Positions 1 through 6,227 of a stretch of DNA of 9,976 bases are shown here, piece after piece. The stretch covers positions 1 through 9,976 of the forward strand of contig DCIO01000103.1 in assembly GCA_002315885.1 (NCBI GenBank). Direction: 5' to 3'. Both the position numbers and the translations under genes were made by a program. This DNA comes from Lentisphaeria bacterium UBA1724. GTDB taxonomy: Bacteria > Verrucomicrobiota > Lentisphaeria > Oligosphaerales > Oligosphaeraceae. The notes beneath the pieces were generated by a model. It had not been told where the DNA came from. It ran no database searches and saw only the letters and a program-made list of their open reading frames with translations. The stretch's first letter is position 1. Each line of letters opens with the position of its first letter.

Positions 1-151
1 CGTCTGGGATGAAGGCTATCCAGTCTGGTGGCATTTGACCAATGTGCGCCTCCTGGACGAACCAATTCCGTGCAGGGGAAATGTCGGGATGTGGCGGTTG
101 CCGGTGGGAATACAGAATCAGCTGATTAAACGGCAAATAGGAGAGAAATGA
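1..151 (+). CDS. ASCH-domain protein, C-terminal part (5' end outside window)
   Basis: The reading frame is open from position 2 and ends at the TGA at 149-151, giving about 49 residues. The segment PVWWHLTNVRLLDEPIPCRG, followed by GxxGMWRLP, resembles the end of ASCH domains. These are small beta-barrel, RNA-binding-like folds found in many phage and bacterial accessory proteins. The stop overlaps the start of the next gene as ATGA (148-151), so the two were probably translated as one operon. The N-terminal half lies outside the window, so the family call rests on this tail alone and the substrate is unknown. Confidence 0.6.
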   Translation, partial: VWDEGYPVWWHLTNVRLLDEPIPCRGNVGMWRLPVGIQNQLIKRQIGEK

Positions 152-686
152 CCATGAAGAAGAATTTCGGAGTCAAGAACTGGATGTTCCCGATGCCTGT
201 CCTGATGATCGGAACATACAACGAGGATGGAACGCCGAACATGATGAATGCCGCCTGGGGCGGCATCACGCTGGAGGACCAGATTACCATCTGCATTGAC
301 ACGTCTTCACTGTCGCCTTTGGCACTGCCGACACGGTAGACGCCTGTGATTATCTTGGGCTTGTCAGCGGCAACCAGCAGGCGAACAAAGTTGCGCAAAG
401 CGGCTTTACCGCCAAGAAAAGTGCGTTTGTGGATGCGCCGGTGATCTCTGAACTTCCGCTGGTTCTGGAGTGCGAACTGGTCTCCATGAACGAGGAAAAC
501 TGCAATGTGGTCGGGCGCATCGTCAATTGCGCCGTAGAAGAAGACGTTTTGACGGATGGGAAACCCGATGCGGCGAAGATGAAGCCCATCTGTTTCGATC
601 CGTGCCAGCATGTCTATCGCCTGATGGGGCAGGAAGTGGCAAAGGCATTCTCCTGCGGCATGGCATTGAAGAAAGATAACCAATGA
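148..686 (+). pseudogene. Flavin reductase (FMN-binding split barrel) with internal deletion and frameshift
   Basis: Flavin reductases of this family bind FMN and reduce it or act as small FMN oxidoreductases in the cytoplasm. The first frame starts at ATG 148, with an AGGAGA site at 139-144, and reads MKKNFGVKNW, PMPVLMIGTYNEDGTPNMMNAAWGGI and TICIDT, typical of the family N-terminus. It then runs into nonsense and stops at 339. From about 303 a different frame continues the family sequence, with FTVAFGTADTVDACDYLGLVS, a FVDAPVISELPLVLEC stretch and VLTDGKPDAAKMKPICFDP, and ends at 686. The region normally joining CIDT to FTVAF (about a dozen residues, often of HKTTENI type) is missing, so a short deletion near 300 explains both the loss and the frameshift. 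Nearly all the rest of the gene is preserved, so the damage looks recent. A sequencing or assembly error is less likely because residues are missing as well as the frame. Confidence 0.8.
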
Positions 687-1456
687 AACTCCTCTGCCTA
701 TCAGACTTACATCAGCGGATGAATGACATTTCGGATGTCATTCATCAGAAGCGGTTTACGCCGTTTTTGCAAAGCATACGTGATGTGGTGGAAGATACCA
801 CGCCGGATGTGATTGTGGTGACGGGGGATACTGTGCCGACGCCATACGTGGTCAGTCTGAAGGCGTTCTTCGGGAATCTGTTTCCGTCGGATATTCCCGT
901 GATTGCCACGCTGGGAAATCACGAGTTCTGGGCGCGGCCCTTTGAGGAGACGCTGGAGAATGCCCGGAACCAGAATGCGGATGCGCTCAATGTGCATATC
1001 CTGGACGCGGAGCCGTCGGTGGTCATAGACGGCTATAACTTCGTGGGTGGGTGTCTCTTCTTCGACGGAAGCATGCGCTGGCGCGAGAATGACGACTTGC
1101 TTCCGTGGGACGGCTGGCAGGACTGGAGAATTCCAGAGATCGAGACGCGTTACAAGGAGTTCAATGCCTATTATGTTAATCTCATTCGTCAGGCGATGAA
1201 GCCCAATATGCCCCACGTCCTCTGTACCCACCATCTGCCACACGTGGCGCTGAATGGCTTTGAGCCAAGTCATTACAGCTACTATTCTGGCATGAAAGAC
1301 CTGGTATCCCAACTGCCCTTTGACAACGCATTCCCCAACGCCCTCATCTGCGGCCATACCCACAAGCGCGTCATCGGCGAAGTCGTGCCTGGTTTCTACT
1401 GCGTAAATGTCGGCAGCGACTACGGAGAGCTAAAATACTATCTACTGGAGATGTAG
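683..1456 (+). CDS. Calcineurin-like metallophosphoesterase
   Basis: This encodes a 257-residue soluble metal-dependent phosphoesterase with all the classic metal-binding blocks in order. These are SDLH (D8, H10), TGDT (D49), GNHE (N79, H80), a THH pair (H183/H184) and GHTH (224-227), so the enzyme should be active. It has no signal peptide or membrane segment, so it is cytoplasmic. The substrate cannot be told from sequence, since the family covers nucleotides, phosphodiesters and proteins. The start overlaps the stop of the broken flavin reductase (ATGA, 683-686), and the next gene starts 2 bp after its stop, so it belongs to a compact operon. A relic of a second copy lies at 8348. Confidence 0.9.
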   Translation: MKLLCLSDLHQRMNDISDVIHQKRFTPFLQSIRDVVEDTTPDVIVVTGDTVPTPYVVSLKAFFGNLFPSDIPVIATLGNHEFWARPFEETLENARNQNADALNVHILDAEPSVVIDGYNFVGGCLFFDGSMRWRENDDLLPWDGWQDWRIPEIETRYKEFNAYYVNLIRQAMKPNMPHVLCTHHLPHVALNGFEPSHYSYYSGMKDLVSQLPFDNAFPNALICGHTHKRVIGEVVPGFYCVNVGSDYGELKYYLLEM

Positions 1457-1458
1457 TC

Positions 1459-1839
1459 ATGACCAACAAGAAGACTTCAATTCAGATACCTGAAAACGGG
1501 AATGTGATTCTCTATACCACCGATGATGGAAAGAGTCAGGTGGCATTGTATTCTCGGGATGGACGTGTCTGGCTGAACCAGAATCAAATTTCGGACCTTT
1601 TTGCCACCTCACGTCCAAACATCACAATGCACATCGCTAATATACTTGAGGAAGGAGAGTTAGAGCAATATTCAGTATGTAAGGATTTCTTACTAACTGG
1701 TGCAGACGAGAAGAATTACAACGTCCAGTACTACTCCCTGGCGAACTGTCCGGTTTTTCCGGATAGTTCCAGATGCAACCATTCGAATTTTTCGAATCGT
1801 TCAGTAGGCCTTGCCGAAACGAACAACAATATGGAATAA
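1459..1839 (+). pseudogene. RhuM-family protein, N-terminal fragment
   Basis: The ORF starts 2 bp after the metallophosphoesterase stop, with GGAG at 1447-1450 as a likely ribosome site. Residues 1-94 match the RhuM N-terminus: a short beta region, then VWLNQNQISDLFATSRPNIT and NILEEGELEQYSVCKDFL (winged-helix-like), then QYYSL. In intact relatives, as in the next gene, this last block continues as LDMIIAVGYRVNS. Here the match stops at about 1740 and 32 unrelated residues follow, encoded by a hairpin-rich stretch. The normal family length is over 300 residues, so the Bro/antirepressor-like core and the C-terminal half are gone. It differs a good deal from the downstream RhuM, so the pair is not a recent duplication. 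Whether the 126-residue product is made is unknown. Confidence 0.75.
1743..1797. repeat. Two adjacent hairpins at the RhuM breakpoint
   Basis: GAACTGTCCGG (1743-1753) and CCGGATAGTTC (1759-1769) form an 11 bp stem with one G-T mismatch and a five-T loop. Just downstream, ATTCGAA (1781-1787) and TTCGAAT (1791-1797) form a perfect 7 bp stem around three T. Both lie exactly where RhuM homology ends. They may be part of a REP-like interspersed palindromic element or a leftover of the deletion event. A terminator is less likely because neither stem is followed by a T run and the next gene starts only 46 bp later. Confidence 0.55.
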
Positions 1840-1842
1840 AAC

Positions 1843-2880
1843 ATGAAGAAACAATTACAGATACGCAACAGCACAGCAGAATTTCTGATTTTTGCTGCTG
1901 AAAATGAAGCTGATGGGATAGAAGTGCGTTTCGAGGAACAGACGCTTTGGCTGACCCAGCAGACCATGGGAGAATTATTTCAGTGCACTCCCGAGAACAT
2001 ACTTGTTCATATTCACAATATTTTCAAAGACGGTGAATTGATGCCCGAGGCAACTACTAAAGATTTTTTAGCAGTTCGTCAGGAGGGAAGCAGACAGGTT
2101 CAACGGATGCTTAAATTCTATAATCTTGATATGATCATTGCCGTTGGCTACCGTGTGAATAGCCGACGCGCCACCCAGTTCCGGCAATGGGCGACGAATG
2201 TGTTGCGTAACTTTGCCTTGCGCGGATATGTGCTGGACAAGAAGCGAATGGAGAATGGCGCTTTTTTAGGCGAGGATTATTTTGAACATCTTCTGGCTGA
2301 GATTCGGGAAATTCGGTTGTCAGAGCGTCGTTTCTACCAGAAGATAACGGATATCTACGCCACCAGCATGGATTATAATCCGCAAGCCCCCACGACCCGT
2401 GAATTCTTTGCCCGTGTTCAGAACAAATTGCATTATGCAGTCCATGGACACACGGCGGCAGAACTCATCGTAGAGAGAGCAGATGCAGAAAAAGAGCACA
2501 TGGGTTTGACGACGTGGGAAAATGCGCCTAATGGGAAAATACTCAAGCCAGACGTATCCATTGCGAAGAATTATATTACAGAGGCGGAGCTTCAGGAACT
2601 GGGAAGCATCGTCAACGCCTATCTCGATTTGGCGGAGAATCGCGCCAAACGGCATATCCCCATGAGCATGGAGGACTGGGCACGGCATCTTGATCGCATC
2701 CTGGCAGCCGATGACAGAGCCCTGCTGCAAGATGCGGGACGAATCACGGCTGAAGTTGCCAAGGAATTCGCAGAAGAGGAGTTTGAAAAATTCAGGGTAA
2801 CCCAGGATAGGCTGTTCCAAAGCGATTTTGACATTCTCCTGGAGGAAAGCAAAGAACCTCCTATGGACACCAAAGAATAA
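1843..2880 (+). CDS. RhuM family protein, full length
   Basis: This encodes 345 residues covering the whole RhuM family (named from the Salmonella SPI-3 gene rhuM; molecular role not established). Residues 30-66 carry the winged-helix-like block LWLTQQTMGELFQ and IHNIFKDGEL. Residues 92-125 carry FYNLDMIIAVGYRVNSRRAT and QFRQWAT, which resembles the Bro-N/phage antirepressor core. Residues 164-225 carry RRFYQKITDIYATSMDY, FFARVQNKLHYAVHGHTAAE and RADAEKEHMGLTTW, all family hallmarks. The rest is helical and acidic (EFAEEEFEKF) and ends in a charged tail. The start is 3 bp after the truncated RhuM stop with only a weak GGAA at 1833, so translation may depend on coupling. Its position before the nuclease-like gene at 2917 suggests a shared defence or toxin-antitoxin role, which is inference. 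Confidence 0.88.
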   Translation: MKKQLQIRNSTAEFLIFAAENEADGIEVRFEEQTLWLTQQTMGELFQCTPENILVHIHNIFKDGELMPEATTKDFLAVRQEGSRQVQRMLKFYNLDMIIAVGYRVNSRRATQFRQWATNVLRNFALRGYVLDKKRMENGAFLGEDYFEHLLAEIREIRLSERRFYQKITDIYATSMDYNPQAPTTREFFARVQNKLHYAVHGHTAAELIVERADAEKEHMGLTTWENAPNGKILKPDVSIAKNYITEAELQELGSIVNAYLDLAENRAKRHIPMSMEDWARHLDRILAADDRALLQDAGRITAEVAKEFAEEEFEKFRVTQDRLFQSDFDILLEESKEPPMDTKE

Positions 2881-2916
2881 CATTACTAACGTCAAATAAA
2901 TCAACACAACACCATT

Positions 2917-4182
2917 ATGTCAGAATCATTTGAATGTTATGAGAAAGCAGTAGCCATCATCAAAAATCAACTTGATGAGATGGAAACCAAATGTCAGCTT
3001 TGTTGTATTGCCCAAAGTAATAAGGAAGCCAACGCATATTTCAAAAAAGGAACAAGAAAACTTGCCGAGTTTTTTTATTCAAAAGGCTACCTGATAGTCG
3101 ATTTGGAAACTGGTGTAGGCAGCCATTATCAACTGGCAAAACAGATTTACGCATCATTACCAGTCTCATGGGATTTCAATAGCGCTCTACTAAGGCATAA
3201 AGAGAGTGAGTTTTCTTATGAAATATCCAACCTGGATAATTTGGCACGTAGTAGCTTATTGAATCTCTGTGAAGAAATGAAGAAAAAAGGATTCATTGAT
3301 TATACTATCTCTGAAACGAGCCTAGAGATAAAATCGTATCTTAATGGCGAAAACCGTTGCTATTTGTCAGGAGAATGTTATGAAGAGGCCAATCGTTATC
3401 TGATTGAAAAAACTATTCAAGAGTTTTCAAAGTCTCTTCCTGTACCATTGAGTATTTCAGTATATCGTAATATCAGGCTGAAAAAAGCGGATTCAACTAA
3501 TAACAGAGTCAATGATATGCAACTTGATTTTGTTGTGGAGTTTTCGGACAGATTTTATGTTTTTGAAACAAAGGCTGGCACGAAATTATACATTGACAAG
3601 TGGGTTGACAGAACAAGACTTTTCAATGGGGACAAAGACAGGTTTATTTCATGTTGTCTTCAGGATTTTAATCCAAAGACTTTTGAACCATTCTTGCTTC
3701 TGCCCATGAAGAACATTGAAGAGGACTTCAGAGCACTGCTGGAAAAGGAATTTTTATCGAAACAAACAGAAAAAAAACTAACCAAAGATGAGATTTTATT
3801 TGCAGCAATGGAGTTGAATCCTTCAGAAAAACTGGGACTCGCCCAACAATTAGAACAAATAGCCAGGAAGGATTTGGAACAGATTACCTGCCAGTTCCAG
3901 TCTCAGACGGCTATTGCTACTTCGTCTTCAGAAAAGAAAAAAGAAACATTAGAAATCACTCCTGCAAGTACAACAGCCACTGAACTTTCTCTGGATGACA
4001 TCATTGCGAGGTTGAAGAAACTCAAGTGCAAGAAAGAAAAGACGCTTCTCAACTCCATAACAACACTATACAAGCCCCGAGGTGGAATCACCGAAGAAAA
4101 TGCAAAAAAACTCATCAAAAAGATGATAGCAAGGAAAGTCTTTAGCATAAATGAAAATGGCAATGTGATCTGGAACTCGTGA
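2917..4182 (+). CDS. Uncharacterised protein with PD-(D/E)XK-like motif and C-terminal wHTH-like region
   Basis: I do not recognise this 421-residue protein. Residues 1-135 are mostly helical with several cysteines (C7, C27, C29, C30). Residues 200-222 read QLDFVVEFSDRFYVFETKAG. This is a beta-hairpin with D204 and the pair E217-x-K219, as in PD-(D/E)XK nucleases, and is reminiscent of the nuclease part of DUF1887/Card1-type proteins. Residues 262-330 are charged helices. Residues 330-357 are a low-complexity Ser/Thr/Lys linker. Residues 357-419 (LDDIIARLKKLK, TLYKPRGGITEENAKKLIKK, VFSINENGNVIW) look like a small winged helix. There is no signal peptide or membrane segment. Base composition is clearly AT-richer than the neighbours (single 60-base lines I counted were about 35-42% GC), and the start has no Shine-Dalgarno site (CAACACAACACCATT precedes ATG). 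Both suggest separate acquisition. A nuclease effector is the favoured guess; the catalytic call is unproven. Confidence 0.6.
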   Translation: MSESFECYEKAVAIIKNQLDEMETKCQLCCIAQSNKEANAYFKKGTRKLAEFFYSKGYLIVDLETGVGSHYQLAKQIYASLPVSWDFNSALLRHKESEFSYEISNLDNLARSSLLNLCEEMKKKGFIDYTISETSLEIKSYLNGENRCYLSGECYEEANRYLIEKTIQEFSKSLPVPLSISVYRNIRLKKADSTNNRVNDMQLDFVVEFSDRFYVFETKAGTKLYIDKWVDRTRLFNGDKDRFISCCLQDFNPKTFEPFLLLPMKNIEEDFRALLEKEFLSKQTEKKLTKDEILFAAMELNPSEKLGLAQQLEQIARKDLEQITCQFQSQTAIATSSSEKKKETLEITPASTTATELSLDDIIARLKKLKCKKEKTLLNSITTLYKPRGGITEENAKKLIKKMIARKVFSINENGNVIWNS

Positions 4183-4207
4183 TAATTGTCAACATATTCG
4201 ACGCGCA

Positions 4208-4251
4208 TCTATTCCCTAAAACTGGCATAAATGACAGATTTAGGGAATAGA
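4208..4251. repeat. Perfect 12-13 bp inverted repeat after the nuclease-like gene
   Basis: CTATTCCCTAAA (4209-4220) is repeated in perfect inverse as TTTAGGGAATAG (4239-4250), and the next outer pair also matches. The loop is 18 bases. It begins 26 bp after the stop at 4182 in the gap between convergent genes, so it may serve as a terminator for the plus-strand gene, although no T run follows directly. It could also be a protein-binding palindrome or a small element end. Confidence 0.6.
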
Positions 4252-4361
4252 GACGAGCATTTTCTGCTTGAAATGGCCCAGGAATATTCACCTCGATCAT
4301 ATGATACGCCAATTCGTTGTATTTTGTTCGAAAGACAAGAAATTTATCCTAATTCTATGTA

Positions 4362-4386
4362 AGATAAACATTTTTTCTGTTTATCT
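4362..4386. repeat. 9 bp hairpin downstream of hipA, possible terminator
   Basis: AGATAAACA (4362-4370) pairs with TGTTTATCT (4378-4386) around a 7-base loop TTTTTTC. It lies 48 bp past the hipA stop on the minus strand. That placement suits a terminator for the hipBA transcript, but the stem is AT-rich and no T run follows on the minus strand, so the role is uncertain. Confidence 0.45.
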
Positions 4387-4433
4387 CGCCAAACAAGCTT
4401 CTTAATCCTCCCTCAGTTGTTTCATCCGCATTT

Positions 4434-4953
4434 CTATTCCTGACTGTATTTTCTCGTAGACTGCCGCAGGATGCCTGGGCACATCCTTTTCATTGATTTT
4501 TTCAGAGCCCGAGGCATTTGGTCCAGGACTTCTCTGATTTGCGCTCGAACAACCTTTTCCGTCAGGCCGGCTTTCTGTCCGACACGGACAAACTTCCCTG
4601 GTGTAATCCATCGGAAATTGTATTCCGTATCGATTGTCATGGCGAGTTTCGGAGCGAGATTGGGATAGACGGCTGTGGAAAGGAGGTCGTATGCCGGCGA
4701 GAGTTCGGGCTTTCCATTCCTGTAGACGACTGAGAAGTTCTTGGCATGGGCATCCCCATTGCCCACAAGGAAGCAGAAGATGATCTGTCGCAGAAAACGA
4801 ATGGTATCTGCGGCCGGTAATTCCATTTTTCGCAGAAGTTCCAGGCATTGGACAAGTTTTGCCCCCCCTCCGATTCATATTTGATTTTCGGATCAACCCC
4901 AAGCAGTTGGCAGAAATCCTCCTGTCATACAAATAGACATCCAGGTATTCCAT
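4434..4953 (-). pseudogene. hipA: HipA-family Ser/Thr kinase toxin, large internal deletion plus frameshift
   Basis: HipA kinases phosphorylate a translation component (GltX in E. coli) and are held in check by HipB. Here ATG 4953 begins MEYLDVYLYDR, a normal HipA N-terminus. Within 11 codons, at about 4920, the sequence jumps in another frame to EDFCQLLGVDPKIKYESEGG, which belongs to the C-terminal kinase half. After a run of seven G (4862-4868 on the opposite strand, read as C) the frame shifts again. It continues as KLVQCLELLRKMELPAADTI, FLVGNGDAHAKNF (the GNxDxHxKN catalytic loop, kept), SPAYDLLSTAVYP (metal-binding Asp kept) and AGLTEKVV, and stops at 4434. About 170 codons remain of an expected 420-440. 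The N-subdomain and ATP-binding part are lost, so no kinase activity is expected. The start overlaps the hipB stop by one base (TGATG), the usual coupled arrangement. Confidence 0.85.
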
Positions 4954-5183
4954 CAGTCACTATCCCAGCGATTATAGATATATAGACCAAGTCCAAGGGC
5001 ATTCAGCACATTCAGCAGCTTCTGTATCTGAATCGTCTCCTTGCCGTTCTCCAAATCGGAGATGTAGCGTGTCCCTACCGAGGACAATCCCGCAAGTGTG
5101 GACTGGGAAATCTTCTGTTCCTTCCTGGTTTTGCGAATCAGTTCACCGATAGCCGCTATCGACTGTAGTTTTTCTTTTGGCAT
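4953..5183 (-). CDS. hipB: HipB-like XRE-family antitoxin/repressor
   Basis: This encodes a 76-residue DNA-binding protein. Residues 12-51 form the helix-turn-helix: IGELIRKTRKEQKISQSTLA, then GLSSVGTRYISDLENGKETI, including the hallmark ISDLENGK. Residues 52-70 (KLLNVLNALGLGLYIY) are the usual dimerising C-terminal segment. I chose ATG 5183 because AGAGGTG lies just upstream on the minus strand and it gives normal HipB length. A longer frame from 5279 would read through the operator region. The protein should bind the inverted repeats at 5200-5266 and autorepress. It normally neutralises HipA, but its partner here is destroyed, so it now stands as an orphan antitoxin. It looks intact, with no damaged motif. 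Confidence 0.88.
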   Translation of the reverse strand: MPKEKLQSIAAIGELIRKTRKEQKISQSTLAGLSSVGTRYISDLENGKETIQIQKLLNVLNALGLGLYIYNRWDSD

Positions 5184-5199
5184 ATTCACCTCTATTTCT

Positions 5200-5266
5200 G
5201 TTACCGAACGGGAATAAAATAATACAGAAAGCAAATTCATCAACAAAACAATTCCCGTTCGGGAAT
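5200..5266 (-). promoter_or_regulatory. hipBA promoter with two inverted-repeat operators
   Basis: The distal operator is a perfect inverted repeat, ATTCCCGTTCGGGAAT (5251-5266; 7 bp arms, 2 bp centre). The proximal operator, GTTACCGAACGGGAAT (5200-5215), is the same motif with two mismatches in one arm. Their centres are 51 bp apart, close to five helical turns, so both face the same side of the DNA. Between them, on the minus strand, lie TTGTTG (5241-5246) and TATTAT (5219-5224) with 16 bp spacing, a plausible -35/-10 pair. Binding of HipB dimers at both sites would enclose the promoter. Motifs are seen; binding is inferred from the E. coli hip operon. Confidence 0.72.
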
Positions 5267-5280
5267 GATTTTTTAACATC

Positions 5281-5466
5281 GACTGATTTTAAGAAATTTT
5301 CTCCAAAAGTTCGAATAATTCTCGGATTTTCTTGGTTCTTCGACGATTTGTAAAAAATAGGGAATTAGTGTGGAACTATTTAGTTTGTTGGTGTCTTTGT
5401 CACCTGTTCGGATTTTTCTCCCAAGGCCAAACGGAAGCCGAACGCTCCATACCATCCAAGATTGTC
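5281..5466. other. Gene-free gap between hipB and the acetyltransferase
   Basis: This AT-rich stretch lies upstream of hipB and downstream of the acetyltransferase, both on the minus strand. No family-like peptide appears in any frame. A weak repeat of GTTCGG (5405-5410) and CCGAAC (5437-5442) is present. I see no clear terminator for the acetyltransferase. Confidence 0.5.
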
Positions 5467-6033
5467 TTAATCAATGGGCAACTTCTCGGGGAAACCTTGA
5501 AAACATTCAGGCGTTTTGAAAAACTGGGCGAAATCAGGGGGATAAAGGAATGCCTCGTCAAATAGTTTTTTCATGGATTCGGCCACACCGGATTCACCGG
5601 TGGAGTAGACCGACAGCAGGCAATCTCCGAATTGTAACCCATACCCGGAATCGCTGATGCCGTTTCGCTGATAAAAGCGCGCCCGTCGCACCCTCTGGTC
5701 GTAATTCTCCGCTTGTCTGTCCAGTGGTTCGATGTTCAGTGCCAGCGGGATATTCCCCCGGTCTGCCAGAATGGCTTGCAGTGCCTTTCCGCCATAGGAT
5801 TTGGATTGAAACTGCTCCAGCACCGCCAAATACAGCAGGAAATGCAGGTAGTCCGTTTTGATCACCTGTGCAAAGCCCACGAGGGTATCATCCTCAAAAA
5901 ATCCCATATACGGAAACGGTTTCGCAAAGAGTGCCTCGGGGACCAACTCCTCTTGCGGGAAAATGGATGGCAGAAGTGCCTTAATTTCATCATACTTGCA
6001 TTGTCCTGGGACGATGATTTCCTGTCGAAACAT
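5467..6033 (-). CDS. GNAT-family N-acetyltransferase
   Basis: This encodes a 188-residue soluble protein with the GNAT fold pattern. The N-terminal part has IVPGQCKYDEIKALLPSIFP. The beta-4/alpha-3 acetyl-CoA site is at residues 66-88 (LLYLAVLEQFQSKSYGGKAL), where QSKSYGGKA matches the Q/RxxGxG/A pyrophosphate loop. LNIEP follows at 99-103, and RRARFYQRNGI at 116-126 is the common late-motif RR.FY.R.GF. The donor is expected to be acetyl-CoA; the acceptor cannot be told. A strong AGGAGA site (6044-6049) lies 10 bp before ATG 6033. It sits alone on the minus strand, divergent from the GTPase gene, and its link to the hip locus downstream is not clear. Confidence 0.85.
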   Translation of the reverse strand: MFRQEIIVPGQCKYDEIKALLPSIFPQEELVPEALFAKPFPYMGFFEDDTLVGFAQVIKTDYLHFLLYLAVLEQFQSKSYGGKALQAILADRGNIPLALNIEPLDRQAENYDQRVRRARFYQRNGISDSGYGLQFGDCLLSVYSTGESGVAESMKKLFDEAFLYPPDFAQFFKTPECFQGFPEKLPID

Positions 6034-6125
6034 TTTGCTTGAGTCTCCTTAGCCGTGAGAAAGCCCTGCCACGCGTCTTCCTCCAATATATATGCTGTGA
6101 GATGCTTCGTTATCCGTATTCCAGG

Positions 6126-6155
6126 TTGATGATTTCAGATATCCTGCATTATTCT
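6126..6155 (+). promoter_or_regulatory. Possible promoter of the TetM-like GTPase gene
   Basis: TTGATG (6126-6131) and TATTCT (6150-6155) are spaced by 18 bp, about 70 bp upstream of the start at 6228. This is the best sigma-70-like pair I see in the divergent gap 6034-6227. The leader holds no obvious attenuator or leader peptide of the kind found before tet(M). Low confidence. Confidence 0.25.
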
Positions 6156-6227
6156 TCCTGATTTTTGGGGTCTGTGGCTTGTAGAACAGCATTTGACTGA
6201 GTAAACTATGGAAACTCACCCGAATCA

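Noticed and set aside
126..683. 185-residue minus-strand frame opposite the flavin reductase
   Set aside because: It has no family motif or ribosome site, and the plus strand carries clear family sequence in two frames here.
707..1363. 218-residue minus-strand frame opposite the metallophosphoesterase
   Set aside because: It is a shadow of a gene whose plus-strand frame holds all catalytic motifs.
1743..1797. CRISPR-like repeat pair
   Set aside because: The two hairpins differ in sequence, and no regularly spaced repeat-spacer pattern exists here or elsewhere in the window.
5184..5279. N-terminal extension of HipB
   Set aside because: It would encode the operator and promoter region, and a better ribosome site precedes ATG 5183.
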